Assembly (NCBI GenBank): GCA_002298165.1
Contig: DBMI01000115.1
Location: 209,911 to 262,204 of the forward strand
Direction: 5' to 3'
DNA length: 52,294 nucleotides
DNA from: Desulfarculales bacterium UBA702
Lineage (GTDB): Bacteria > Desulfobacterota > Syntrophobacteria > Syntrophobacterales > Syntrophobacteraceae
Numbering within the stretch: the first letter of the stretch is position 1; the number at the start of each line of letters is the position of its first letter. The position numbers and the translations under genes were made by a program. The notes under the pieces were generated by a model. The model was not told the origin of the DNA, ran no database searches, and was given only the letters and a program-made list of their open reading frames with translations. Shown here in pieces: positions 8,800-17,080 of this stretch.

Positions 8800-9990
8800 T
8801 CCAAGGAAAAGGATTCATTCTGCCGCGCACCCGAGGCAACGGCTTCGGTGGGAAAAGATTACTTAGCTCCATCTTTACCCGTGGCCAAATCGCCTGCGCC
8901 ATCCTGCTGACCCAAGCCCGTCACGAAGGCCAGGACTGGCCTTCCAAGCCTAAACCAGCCGTTTGTAAAATCGTCCATCGATACCCCGGCCGGCCGCATT
9001 CCATGCCTGTCCTCCACTCTCTTTTTCCAGGACCGCCTGGGTACGGCACAGGTACGTCTGGGAATCGGGCGCAACTGCTACAAGGTCGATCCGGGGCTTT
9101 ATGGCCTCGGCCATCCTGACGCCGAATCTCCGGTCCTGGTTTCAGCCAATTACAAAATGAGCTTTGACAGACTGCGAGAAGCCCTTCCCGGCCGAAACGC
9201 CTGGATACTGGTCCTCGATACCGACGGAATAAACGTATGGTGCGCCGCAGGCAAAGGTACCTTCGGAATCGACGAACTTGTCGGACGAATCGAGGGCTGC
9301 GGCTTGAAGAATTTGGTCAACCACAGGCAGCTGATCGTCCCGCAGCTTGGAGCGGCAGGTATTTCCGCCCATGAGGCGCAAAGGCTCTCCGGCTTCAGGA
9401 TTATATACGGACCGGTACGCGCTGCCGATCTGCCGGAGTTTATCGATTCAGGCTACAAAGCAAAACCCCAAATGCGGGAAAAGACCTTCACGACCGCCGA
9501 ACGGCTCGCGCTGGTACCCGTTGAAGTGGTTCACGCACTAAAGACGCTTTTCTTTATTTTTCCTTCTCTTCTCATTTTGGGCGGGCTTGTTGGAAGCGGT
9601 TTGCGGGCAAGCGCCACTATGGGGCTGCTGGATACTGCAGGGCTGATGTTCGGGATAGTTGCCGGTTGTATCTTCACGCCCCTGCTCCTACCCTGGCTTC
9701 CGGGGAGGGCTTTCGCGGCTAAGGGTATCCCGCCCGGCATTGCATGCGCCCTTCTCTACATCTTTGTGTTTCTTCCGAGATATGGAATTTCGCTCGGAAC
9801 TCTCGCCGGTGCGGCATGGCTGCTCATAATTCCGGCAGTTTCCGCATATCTGGCCATGAATTTCACAGGGTGCTCAACCTTCACATCTCTGTCCGGAGTA
9901 AAAAAGGAGATGCGCATTGCCGTTCCGCTGGAAATCGGGGCTACTGCGGCAGGTGTGATCATGCTTGTTGTCTCGCGATTCTTTTTTTAG
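8797..9990 (+). CDS. hgcA: mercury-methylating corrinoid protein HgcA, probable selenoprotein
   Basis: HgcA carries a methyl-corrinoid that transfers a methyl group to Hg(II). The cap-helix motif NVWCAAGK is present at residues 146-153, with Cys149 as the expected cobalt ligand. The C-terminal half has five membrane segments (about 251-269, 277-300, 313-328, 338-354 and 377-396) and the conserved MNFTGCSTFTSLSGVKKEM. The first ATG (9157) is residue 121 and would cut off conserved sequence such as QPFVKSSIDTPAG and KVDPGLYGLGHPD. That sequence lies upstream in the same frame with no ATG, GTG or TTG until an in-frame TGA at 8908-8910. Beyond the TGA the frame stays open to a TTG start at 8797 with a good ribosome site, giving 397 residues. 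The TGA is codon 38, after Cys37, and a SECIS-like hairpin follows it. I read it as selenocysteine; a sequencing error from TGC is the main alternative. The identity as HgcA is near certain. Confidence 0.93.
8925..8944 (+). promoter_or_regulatory. candidate bacterial SECIS element in hgcA
   Basis: A perfect 8-bp stem, GAAGGCCA with TGGCCTTC, closes a four-base loop GGAC. The loop starts 23 bases after the TGA at 8908-8910. Known bacterial SECIS elements lie just 3' of the UGA inside the coding region. They have an apical loop of 3-14 bases with a G in its first two positions, placed roughly 16-37 bases downstream; this hairpin meets all of these. SelB with Sec-tRNA would bind it to recode the UGA. 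The fit is to the general pattern and was not scored by a program. Confidence 0.72.
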
Positions 9991-10019
9991 ACATTCCGTT
10001 TTTGCTCCAGGAGGTTTTA

Positions 10020-10355
10020 TTGGGAAAACTGGTTTATTTAAGGAATGTCGTTACTCTTGGACTCGATGCTGAGAAATGCTCTGGCTGCGGGATGTGCGGC
10101 ATAGTCTGCCCTCGAGGGGTCTTCGAGATCAGCGGCCGGAAGGCTACAATTGTCGACAGGGACTCGTGCATGGAATGCGGTGCCTGCGCTCTTAACTGCC
10201 CAAGCAAAGCCCTTCAGGTTAGGACCGGGGTTGGATGCGCAACTGCGGTCATAAACGGCATGTTAGGGATCAAGACCTCGGGTTGTGACTGCACAATCGA
10301 CCAGTATCAAACCGTAACTGTAAATCCCGCTGCAACCGGATTGGACCGCGGTTAG
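10020..10355 (+). CDS. hgcB: HgcB, ferredoxin partner of HgcA
   Basis: A 111-residue ferredoxin with two [4Fe-4S] motifs, CSGCGMCGIVCP at residues 20-31 and CMECGACALNCP at 51-62. Extra cysteines follow at the conserved GVGCA site (about residue 73) and in a CDC pair near residue 89-91; these extra thiols are typical of HgcB and are thought to handle mercury. HgcB reduces the HgcA corrinoid to Co(I) and may deliver or receive mercury. The start is a TTG at 10020 with a perfect AGGAGG 5 bases before it. The open frame continues upstream inside hgcA but has no place there. It begins 29 bases after the hgcA stop, the standard hgcAB arrangement. Confidence 0.95.
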   Translation: MGKLVYLRNVVTLGLDAEKCSGCGMCGIVCPRGVFEISGRKATIVDRDSCMECGACALNCPSKALQVRTGVGCATAVINGMLGIKTSGCDCTIDQYQTVTVNPAATGLDRG

Positions 10356-10404
10356 AAGAACAGCACCCGTCAAACACCAGGCCGACGTCCGCAGCCTCCC
10401 CAAC

Positions 10405-11283
10405 CTATAATCCCCTCATCCACTCGGGTTTAAGGGCTATTGCACCCTCAAGAGCCCTATCAATGGATTCGAGTGCCCTTGCCTTTTCCGCAGGCATTCT
10501 CACCCTCAGAGGCAGATAATTGGAAGCATGGTTGGAAAAGAAAAGACCGCGCGTGATCGTGGTATGGAACAGCATTTCACGAAGTTCGCGAAGCATCAGT
10601 TCAGCCGATAACAGCTTAAAAGAACCAGCCCGGACCTGCGCAGCCAATTCCGAATTGGGAGGTACCATGAGAGTCAGCACCCCCACATAATTGGGATCGA
10701 TTGCACTGAGAGCCTCACCGGTTGCCCGAGCATGCTCCAGCGACCGTTCCGGGCCGGCAAGCCCCAGGATTACCATCACCGAGAGCTTCAATCCCGCTGT
10801 CCTGACCTTACGGCCGGCCTCGATCATGCGCTCCGGAGTGTGGCCTTTCTTTATATCTGAAAGAGTCTGAGCGTCCCCGCTCTCAAGGCCGAAATATACG
10901 ATCCCGAGTCCAAGCCTGCGTAGCTCCGCCAACTCATCATCGCTCTTTCGCAAAATACCCTTTGCATTCCCGTATACCCCGACCCGCAAAATCCACGGCA
11001 TCTTTTCTCTTATTCGGGTGAGGATCCGCACCAGCCGCGGCTGAGGGATGATCAGCGCATCCCCGTCTATCAGGAATACACGCCGTTGGAAGCGCAAGTT
11101 TCTCGCTGCATAATCAATATCGGCATCGATTATCGAATCATCCTTTATAGTGAAACGCTTTTCCTTGTAGGTTCCGCAAAAGGTGCACCTGTTGTGGGAG
11201 CAGCCAAGAGTCACCTGCAGCAATATGCTGTCCGCCTCGCTAGGGGGTCGAATTATCATGCCTTCGTAGTGCATTCCATCCAT
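10405..11283 (-). CDS. radical SAM protein
   Basis: A 292-residue radical SAM protein. The cluster motif is CSHNRCTFC at residues 28-36, a CX4CX2C spacing rather than the classical CX3CX2C, as seen in one branch of COG1032-like proteins. A glycine-rich and GLESGD-type segment (FGLESGDAQTLSDIKKG near residue 137-153) follows the usual SAM-binding order. No B12-binding or auxiliary-cluster domain is evident. The substrate is unknown. It is convergent with hgcB, ending 50 bases away, so functional linkage is not implied. Confidence 0.88.
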   Translation of the reverse strand: MDGMHYEGMIIRPPSEADSILLQVTLGCSHNRCTFCGTYKEKRFTIKDDSIIDADIDYAARNLRFQRRVFLIDGDALIIPQPRLVRILTRIREKMPWILRVGVYGNAKGILRKSDDELAELRRLGLGIVYFGLESGDAQTLSDIKKGHTPERMIEAGRKVRTAGLKLSVMVILGLAGPERSLEHARATGEALSAIDPNYVGVLTLMVPPNSELAAQVRAGSFKLLSAELMLRELREMLFHTTITRGLFFSNHASNYLPLRVRMPAEKARALESIDRALEGAIALKPEWMRGL

Positions 11284-11445
11284 GTTGCGTCTCTATTCCC
11301 GGTAGATTATCAATGTAGTTCCGCGGCCCTCGACCAATACAATAATATTAGAATACAATAGCTTGGTAGTTCAATAATTTGCTAGTAGAATAGATATAAC
11401 CAAACGGCTGCCTGAAACCTAACCTGAAAAGCGCGGGCCTTCAAA

Positions 11446-12327
11446 ATGGAAAGCGAGCCAGATCTGAAAGAGACCGGCCAACGAGATAGCACAAAAGCAC
11501 GCAAACGCTATGAGGGGACATCTTTGAACCCGGAAATATCGGCACTCGGGTCCGCAAAGCTCCCGGTTTCAATTGCGATAATAACCAAAGACTCCGACAA
11601 AAAACTTCGCCGGTGCCTCGCGAGCGTCTCTTTTGCAGAAGAGATCGTCATAGTTGATTCCGGCAGCACCGACCGAACAGGTGAAATCGCAAGGGAGTTC
11701 AACGCCCGTTGGTTCGTGGAACCATGGAAAGGCTACGGACCTCAAAAAAACAGCGCTGTCCAAAAATGCTCGCATGATTGGGTGCTGTCAATCGATTCCG
11801 ACGAATGCCTTACGGCCGAGGCTGTCCCAAAGATCGCCCAAATCCTGTCGGAAAACAATCCGGCCGACGCTTACATGCTCAGGCGCAAAAACCACATACA
11901 CGGTAAATGGATCAAGGTGGCCGACTGGTGGCCCGATTATACTACACGGCTTTTGCGAAAGGGCCGCGGGCGATTTGTGCGGACCATCCACGAAGTCTGG
12001 CAATGTGATAGCGGAAGAATCGAGCGGCTCGACTGCGCGATCGAACACTATAGCCATGACTCCTATTCAGAGATGATTGGCATGCTGAATAATTACTCGA
12101 CCCTTTTGGCAAAGCAGATGCACGAAGAGGGAAAGAAGGCGGGACCCGTCGATGCCATCCTGCACTCCTTTTGGATGTTTTTCAGGAACTATGTTCTCAG
12201 GCTTGGATTTAGCGCCGGCTTTGACGGCTTTATGATCGCCCTTACAAAGTCCCTCGGGACATTTCTCAAATATGCCAAGCTCTACGAGCTGAGCAAATTT
12301 GGAGCCGGAAAACCGATGGATGGGTAA
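11446..12327 (+). CDS. family 2 glycosyltransferase, WaaE/KdtX-like
   Basis: A 293-residue GT-A glycosyltransferase. The conserved core starts near residue 40 (LPVSIAIITKDSDKKLRRCL), with the nucleotide-binding EIVIVDSGSTDRTGEIA and the metal-binding SIDSDE around residues 68-85 and 115-120. The segment KWIKVADWWPDYTTRLLRKG matches the KdtX/WaaE branch, which adds glucose to the inner core of lipopolysaccharide. A C-terminal hydrophobic stretch near residues 240-270 could anchor it to the inner membrane. The first 35 residues are unlike the family, so a later start is possible. Role in LPS or surface glycan assembly is inferred. Confidence 0.85.
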   Translation: MESEPDLKETGQRDSTKARKRYEGTSLNPEISALGSAKLPVSIAIITKDSDKKLRRCLASVSFAEEIVIVDSGSTDRTGEIAREFNARWFVEPWKGYGPQKNSAVQKCSHDWVLSIDSDECLTAEAVPKIAQILSENNPADAYMLRRKNHIHGKWIKVADWWPDYTTRLLRKGRGRFVRTIHEVWQCDSGRIERLDCAIEHYSHDSYSEMIGMLNNYSTLLAKQMHEEGKKAGPVDAILHSFWMFFRNYVLRLGFSAGFDGFMIALTKSLGTFLKYAKLYELSKFGAGKPMDG

Positions 12328-12386
12328 TCGTCAGCGGAGGTATTCCAAAGTATAGAGGCGAACAGATGCAGTCTGGATATAACAAA

Positions 12387-12408
12387 GCGGCCCGGAATGC
12401 CGGGCCGC
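12387..12408 (-). terminator. probable terminator of the small exported-protein gene
   Basis: A perfect 9-bp stem (GCGGCCCGG with CCGGGCCGC, loop AATG on the plus strand) lies 31 bases beyond the stop of the minus-strand gene at 12439. Read on the minus strand it is followed by TTTGTT, a weak T-run. Confidence 0.65.
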
Positions 12409-12438
12409 CTCGAGTACTCTCAAATATTCCACTTCGGT

Positions 12439-12726
12439 CTACTCCTGAATCTCCTCGACCGATTTTGCTTCGATTGTATCCCCTTTTTCGCTCTCAGTGA
12501 CCTTACCGGTTACCTCGACCATTTTCCCGACCATCTTGGTGAGATCTTTTCCTTTGACGATATAGTCTCCGTCATCGGCCTCAATCACGAAATTCTTACC
12601 ATTCTTTACTACTATTCCGACAATGGTTTCCTCCGTTGAAGCTGCTGAGCACGCGCTCGGCAAAAATGATGAAAAAAGGAATGCACAAAATACTGATGAG
12701 AATAGAACTGCGGACATGCGTTTCAC
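12439..12726 (-). CDS. small exported protein of unknown function
   Basis: A 95-residue protein with a clear signal peptide (MKRMSAVLFSSVFCAFLFSSF, then LPSACSAAS). The mature part, about 65 residues, reads as short beta strands (IVGIVVKNGKNFVIEADDGDYIVKG, MVEVTGKV) of the kind found in small OB-fold or BOF-like periplasmic proteins. Cleavage after CSA is likely; a lipoprotein reading is possible because of the PSAC sequence, but this is a poor lipobox. A ribosome site (AAGGAGGAG) precedes the ATG. The function is unknown. Confidence 0.75.
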   Translation of the reverse strand: MKRMSAVLFSSVFCAFLFSSFLPSACSAASTEETIVGIVVKNGKNFVIEADDGDYIVKGKDLTKMVGKMVEVTGKVTESEKGDTIEAKSVEEIQE

Positions 12727-13242
12727 TGATAACTCCTCCTTGGGTAGGGCAAAGTGGCGAGCCAGGCCGGGAACTCTGCCCGTATATCATTTCAAATGAG
12801 CCTTGATACCATGAATCATCTGCCAAAGTACATTAAAATTGCCTTTAAATGCATTTCACAAAGCCGGAGCTGATAAGCTCGCATCCCTTTATCCGGCAGG
12901 CTTAACCAGACTTTTGGAATGGCCGTGGGCGACGATATAGGAATTTTTGTTCCTTCAGTTGAGTGTTTTTTACTCACGATTAGGTGAGAGCAACCCAATT
13001 CGTGAAAATTTGCGCGATCCTGGGTTTTTGGCTTTATTCCTACATCCAGTTAGGCTTAAATGAAACTCGATGATTGTTCAACATTCCAATTTTCGATGCT
13101 GAATAAACAAATTCGGTCCAGTTATCCTCCAGCCCAGAACAAACTGCCTGTCGTCAAAGGGCACCGTAAAATCGAAATTGAACTTATTTGTTTTCAGTCT
13201 ATACTGGACCAAACGAACCAACTCCGGGCAGGAGGTCTGCAA
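12727..13242. other. intergenic region upstream of phoU and the exported-protein gene
   Basis: About 516 bases between divergent genes. An open frame in register with phoU reaches back to 13060, but its residues are unlike PhoU and it lacks a better start signal. No RNA gene, repeat or convincing small gene was found. Confidence 0.5.
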
Positions 13243-13902
13243 ATGGAAAGCCGTTTTCACTCCGATCTCGAACAACTCAAAGAAACGATCATCCGCATGT
13301 CTGATTTGACAGAAAAGGCACTGCGCAAATCTGTACGGGCATTTGTGGAAAGAAGCGACCGCCTTGCCCGTGAAGTGCTGGAAGGGGATAACGAGATCGA
13401 CCTCCTGGAGCTTGAGGTTGACCGCCATTCGCTGCGGCTCCTGGCACTCGATCAGCCACTGGCTCGGGACCTGCGTTTCATCATCGGCAGTATGCGCATT
13501 GCGGTAGACCTCGAGCGAATTGGCGATCAGGCATCTAACATTGCCAGAAGGGCACTCTTCCTTAACAGCCGTGATCCCCTGCCCCATAACCATTCCATCG
13601 AGGAACTCGCGGATATATGCATCGAGATGCTCAGGTCTGTCATAGCATCATTTGTCAATCAGAATGCAGATTTAGCCATGAAGGTGTGCAGGATGGATGA
13701 TGCGGCGGACAAATTGAACTACAGGGTCCTCAAAGACCTTATGGCCTATATGACCAACGAAGCACCAGCGGTTGAAAGGTCGGTCGAGACAATTATCACC
13801 GCGAGGTGCCTTGAAAGGGCGGCGGACCAGACAACCAATATCGCCGAAAGCGTAATCTTCATCGTAAATGGGCTCAACATAAAGCATCATTGCCAAAACT
13901 GA
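13243..13902 (+). CDS. phoU: phosphate signalling protein PhoU
   Basis: A 219-residue PhoU, the normal family length (about 220-240). The ATG at 13243 has a strong AGGAGG and starts the homologous sequence MESRFHSDLEQLKETIIRMSD. Two three-helix repeats each carry the metal-binding E/DxxxD pattern: LERIGDQASNIARRA in the first and LERAADQTTNIAESV in the second. PhoU links the Pst phosphate transporter to the PhoR kinase and damps phosphate uptake. It is an orphan here: no pst or phoBR genes are nearby. Confidence 0.95.
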   Translation: MESRFHSDLEQLKETIIRMSDLTEKALRKSVRAFVERSDRLAREVLEGDNEIDLLELEVDRHSLRLLALDQPLARDLRFIIGSMRIAVDLERIGDQASNIARRALFLNSRDPLPHNHSIEELADICIEMLRSVIASFVNQNADLAMKVCRMDDAADKLNYRVLKDLMAYMTNEAPAVERSVETIITARCLERAADQTTNIAESVIFIVNGLNIKHHCQN

Positions 13903-13956
13903 GTCACCAAAGAGCTGAACAGCTCTGCTGCCGCAGCAGCCACTATCGAGGTTGAA

Positions 13957-14274
13957 ATGAAGAAGACGGTCCTTTTGGTTATTCTTTTCGTGCTCTTACT
14001 CTCGCCGATCTTGAACGCGAGCGAGGACGAAGTCATCCTAAAGCCGGTGAAGCCGGGTGAATGGTCAATGCAATCCAAGGATGGACAGCGGATCGGAACA
14101 CTCCGCACAATGGAAGAAGGAGCTTATTCCGTGCAGCTCCCAAATGGTGAATACATGGGAATCATCCTCAAGTCCGGTGAACTAAAAAAGCCGGGACGCC
14201 ATCCTTCCATCACCCCCGATGAAGCAAAACTATACATCGAGATCTGGGAAGCGATTCGGAAGCTTCCGCGTTGA
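13957..14274 (+). CDS. small exported protein of unknown function
   Basis: A 105-residue protein with an N-terminal signal peptide (MKKTVLLVILFVLLLSPILNAS). The mature part has a beta-rich stretch (WSMQSKDGQRIGTLRTMEEG, YSVQLPNGEYMGIILKSG) and a short helical C-terminus. No cysteines or known motifs are visible. It follows phoU by 54 bases on the same strand and may share its transcript. I do not recognise the family. Confidence 0.65.
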   Translation: MKKTVLLVILFVLLLSPILNASEDEVILKPVKPGEWSMQSKDGQRIGTLRTMEEGAYSVQLPNGEYMGIILKSGELKKPGRHPSITPDEAKLYIEIWEAIRKLPR

Positions 14275-14325
14275 ATGCTACCGGGCTTATCTACAGCCTG
14301 AGAGCAATTCTACTTTCTTAAAAGT

Positions 14326-15165
14326 CTATTTAGTTGGTGCAAACACCGGTTTGCGCTTTTCCGAAAATGCTCTCAAGCCCTCCATACCGTCTTCATGGGC
14401 AGCGCAGCTTGACAGTGCCCAGCGCTCCCTTTCAATGTGAGATTCAAAGGAGCTGTTGAAGGAATCGGTCAGCAGCTTCTTGGACCACCCAAATGAATTG
14501 ATGGAGCCGGATGCAAGTTCGCGTGCCATTCCGGCGGATTCGGTCAGCACATCGGAATCGGCTACGACCCGGGTTGCCAGTCCCCAGGCAAGCGCCTGCT
14601 CTGACGGGATTGGCTTGTCAAAGGCCATGATCTCCAAGGCTTTTGCCAGCCCAACCAGCCGCGGGAGCATAAATGAGCCTCCGCCGTCGATGCAAAGGCC
14701 ACTCGATGTATAGGCCTGCCGCAAATTAGCGGATTTTGCGATAATCCTGAAATCACATGCCAGCGCCAGCGAAAATCCACCTCCAGCCGCAATTCCGTTT
14801 ACCGCAGCAATCACGGGTTTGGCCATCCTGCGTATTTCGAGGATGGCTTGATGGAAACGCGCGGCCAGTTCATGGAAGCCGGCCGGAGCACCACCTGGGT
14901 AAGAGAGCGCCCATTTGAGGTCGCCGCCCGCGCAAAAAGCCTTTCCCTGCCCCGAAATTACTACAGCCCGCACGCTGCTGTCGGCGGCAAGGGAAATCAG
15001 ATTCGTTGCAAAGCTGTCAACAAGATCCATGTCGAACGCATTGAAAGCGCCCGGCCTGTTCAAGGACACGAATGCAACGCCGACATCTTTTTTCACCAAT
15101 ACCGAATTTGACACCGATTCTCCTCCACGCGCATCACCGCTGTTCAGGTTAGAGTCCCATGCCAT
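14326..15165 (-). CDS. enoyl-CoA hydratase/isomerase family protein
   Basis: A 279-residue crotonase. The oxyanion-hole and CoA-binding segments are GKAFCAGGDLKWAL near residues 75-88 and AVNGIAAGGGFSLALACDFR near 121-140. The C-terminus AFSEKRKPVF is typical of the PaaG/enoyl-CoA hydratase group. At the second catalytic position the protein has SGLCIDGGGSFMLPRLVG. This is closer to isomerase-like members than to hydratases with a Glu there, so the reaction could be isomerisation rather than hydration. It probably acts on acyl-CoA intermediates of fatty- or aromatic-acid breakdown. No other beta-oxidation gene is nearby. The first 20 residues may be too long. Confidence 0.9.
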   Translation of the reverse strand: MAWDSNLNSGDARGGESVSNSVLVKKDVGVAFVSLNRPGAFNAFDMDLVDSFATNLISLAADSSVRAVVISGQGKAFCAGGDLKWALSYPGGAPAGFHELAARFHQAILEIRRMAKPVIAAVNGIAAGGGFSLALACDFRIIAKSANLRQAYTSSGLCIDGGGSFMLPRLVGLAKALEIMAFDKPIPSEQALAWGLATRVVADSDVLTESAGMARELASGSINSFGWSKKLLTDSFNSSFESHIERERWALSSCAAHEDGMEGLRAFSEKRKPVFAPTK

Positions 15166-15674
15166 AGCACAACACGGTGGTCACTCCCCATTAGCCTGAG
15201 ACTATATCTTCAATACCTATCACAAAAGTGTTGATTCAAGCCACCATAAGTACAAATTTCAGCCCATCGAAGAAGCTTAAACCCTATGGTTTTCGCGTTC
15301 CAGTAATTAGTTGCAATACTCACTCTTAATGAAGACCATTACTAATCATGTATATAGGGCAGGCGCATTATGTAGCTCTAAATTACAGCTTTTTTCACCG
15401 AAAATACGGTGAATACCCTAGCAGCTAAAAAGGCTTCAGGAGCGGGTATGGCAAGCGAGAGTGTCGGATAGTTTTACATTCTTGGGAATTTCGCAAATAT
15501 CCGCAATCTTTGACATTTCCCATCACGTAGCGCTTCCCAAACTGAAAATAGTCGGAATTCTTTACACTTTCAACGAGGAACTCAGCATGGATGAAATACT
15601 TTTTATAAATCTTCATTTGCGTTTTATTTTGTAATTTCCAAGTCTTAGCTAGAGAGTGAGGCCATTTCTGATTT
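15166..15674. other. A+T-richer intergenic region
   Basis: About 500 bases with lower G+C than the surrounding genes. A minus-strand open frame crosses this region and the start of the PEP-CTERM gene (15425-15982). It has no ribosome site or recognisable domain, so I do not call it. No repeat or RNA gene was seen. Confidence 0.5.
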
Positions 15675-15690
15675 TGGCTCTCTTGTTGCA
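15675..15690 (+). promoter_or_regulatory. candidate sigma-54 promoter of the PEP-CTERM gene
   Basis: TGGCTC, a 5-base spacer, then TTGCA gives a -24/-12 element differing at one base from TGGCAC-N5-TTGCA. It lies about 93 bases before the PEP-CTERM start. PEP-CTERM genes in other bacteria are known to be controlled by the PrsK/PrsR system and sigma-54. Confidence 0.6.
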
Positions 15691-15782
15691 CAAACTTGGC
15701 TCCACAAGGCTGGCTACCTGTATACTCGGGGTACTTATTTGAGCATCCGGAAACTAAAGTTCCAATAGAAGGAGATACTTTG

Positions 15783-16421
15783 ATGAATAGGTCAGCGATT
15801 AAATGCATGTTCTTCGGAGCACTTTCGGTGTTTCTGATTTTCGGGGTGATGCAAGGGGCGAACGCAGCGCCAACAATTTCTTTTGACGATGGAAATACAT
15901 CCTTTACCGTTGCAGGAGATATTTTCGGTAATATAGCGTACAATGCCTCTATAGGGGACTTTTCCGTCGATTTGACTGGCACGAGTTACCCTTCTTTAAA
16001 AATGGGCCAGATGAGTTTGAATGCCCTGGATATTACTGCAGCATCAGGTGTCGGGCCGCTGCAGCTTACCATTACTTTGTGGGATACCTTTTTGCTTACC
16101 CCTGGGCCAAAAACTGTTTTTGAGTCGATCAAAGCATCGATCACTGGCGGCGACATAGATTTTATAGTTTGGACTGATACCGGCGACGTTATCGGTTCCG
16201 CCTTATCCGGTCCTCCAGGGTTGAACACCTTTTTTGCAGGCGACTTCGACAATCCAGGTACTTTCACGATTTACGAACAAGTCCACATGACCTTTGATGA
16301 CGGAGGCTCAGCAAATTTTGATACATTTACCGAAGTTGTCCCCGAGCCCGGAACCCTCATGCTGCTTGGAGTCGGCTTGGCTGGGCTTGGTCTTTTCAGA
16401 ATGAGGAGAAAAAAAAGCTGA
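15783..16421 (+). CDS. PEP-CTERM sorting-domain surface protein
   Basis: A 212-residue exported protein. The ATG at 15783 follows GAAGGAGATACTTTG and begins a signal peptide (cleavage after GANA near residue 27). The body (about residues 30-185) is rich in Gly, Thr and Asp with a predicted beta structure and no recognised domain. The C-terminus is a textbook PEP-CTERM tail: VPEPGTLMLLGVGLAGLGLF followed by RMRRKKS. Such proteins are recognised by an exosortase and usually end up in the extracellular matrix or on the surface. No exosortase gene is in the window. Confidence 0.92.
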   Translation: MNRSAIKCMFFGALSVFLIFGVMQGANAAPTISFDDGNTSFTVAGDIFGNIAYNASIGDFSVDLTGTSYPSLKMGQMSLNALDITAASGVGPLQLTITLWDTFLLTPGPKTVFESIKASITGGDIDFIVWTDTGDVIGSALSGPPGLNTFFAGDFDNPGTFTIYEQVHMTFDDGGSANFDTFTEVVPEPGTLMLLGVGLAGLGLFRMRRKKS

Positions 16422-16448
16422 TACACATCTGACACAGCTTAGAGAACT

Positions 16449-16483
16449 AAGAAAGAGGTAAGGGTAACCCTTGCCTCTTTCTT
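16449..16483 (+). terminator. terminator after the PEP-CTERM gene
   Basis: A 16-bp stem with one G-U pair (AAGAAAGAGGTAAGGG, three-base loop TAA, CCCTTGCCTCTTTCTT). The descending arm is itself T-rich and ends TCTTTCTT; no separate long T-run follows. It begins 28 bases after the stop codon. Confidence 0.75.
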
Positions 16484-17080
16484 TCACCAACTATATGAAC
16501 CATTTTCTACCTGACTCGCCGCTTATATTAAGCATTTCAAAAGCTATACAGTTAAATAAAATCTCCTATTTTGCAAGCATAATACTAATCTGAAAGAAAA
16601 GAGGACGTCGAACGTCGTATCTCTGATTTTTTGGGCCATCCTTTCTGGTAGGATTGTTACCACCTCATTTCACCTCAACATAAAGTTCCTCTATAATTTC
16701 AAACTGCTCGGAAAAAGCTGAAGTCATAATATTATCAACATTTTAAAAGATCTACAAACAGCAGCCCTATGATTGTGTAGATTCCCATACCTCAAGTTTC
16801 CGGCGCATGGGAAGTACCCTACATTGTGTACGTCGGTACTGTTATTTCTAATGTCCCCTCCTCCACAATACTCCCTCACTCAGTAGTTTTTCCTACTATT
16901 TACCCAGTTACAAACACATTACAAAAGTTTAACGTCTGGACACTTAGCCAACTTGAAGGCCCTCATATTATCAAAGGGTATGCCCTGGATTTGTATACAG
17001 CCGCCAGCCTTGCAAATCCAAAATTGACGGAATTTCACTGCAACTCGAAATTCGAAAACAACATTCCGTGGAGGTTAAAG
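16484..17080. other. intergenic region upstream of the multicopper oxidase
   Basis: About 600 bases of A+T-rich sequence. An open frame in register with the oxidase extends back to 16826, but it lacks a ribosome site and would bury the Tat signal. No convincing gene, repeat or promoter motif was found. Confidence 0.5.

Noticed and set aside
9007..9009. A CTG start for hgcA downstream of the TGA
   Set aside because: No ribosome site precedes it and it would still drop the conserved SIDTPAG segment; the upstream TTG has a good site.
8721..9119. A 132-residue open frame over the hgcA 5' end
   Set aside because: It is in a different frame from the HgcA homology, has no recognisable domain, and overlaps conserved hgcA coding sequence.
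9157..9990. HgcA starting at the first ATG (277 residues)
   Set aside because: This removes conserved sequence (for example KVDPGLYGLGHPD and SPVLVSANYK) encoded just upstream in the same frame, and the ATG has no ribosome binding site.
15425..15982. A 185-residue minus-strand open frame over the PEP-CTERM start
   Set aside because: It overlaps the signal peptide and likely promoter of a well-supported gene and lacks a ribosome site or domain.
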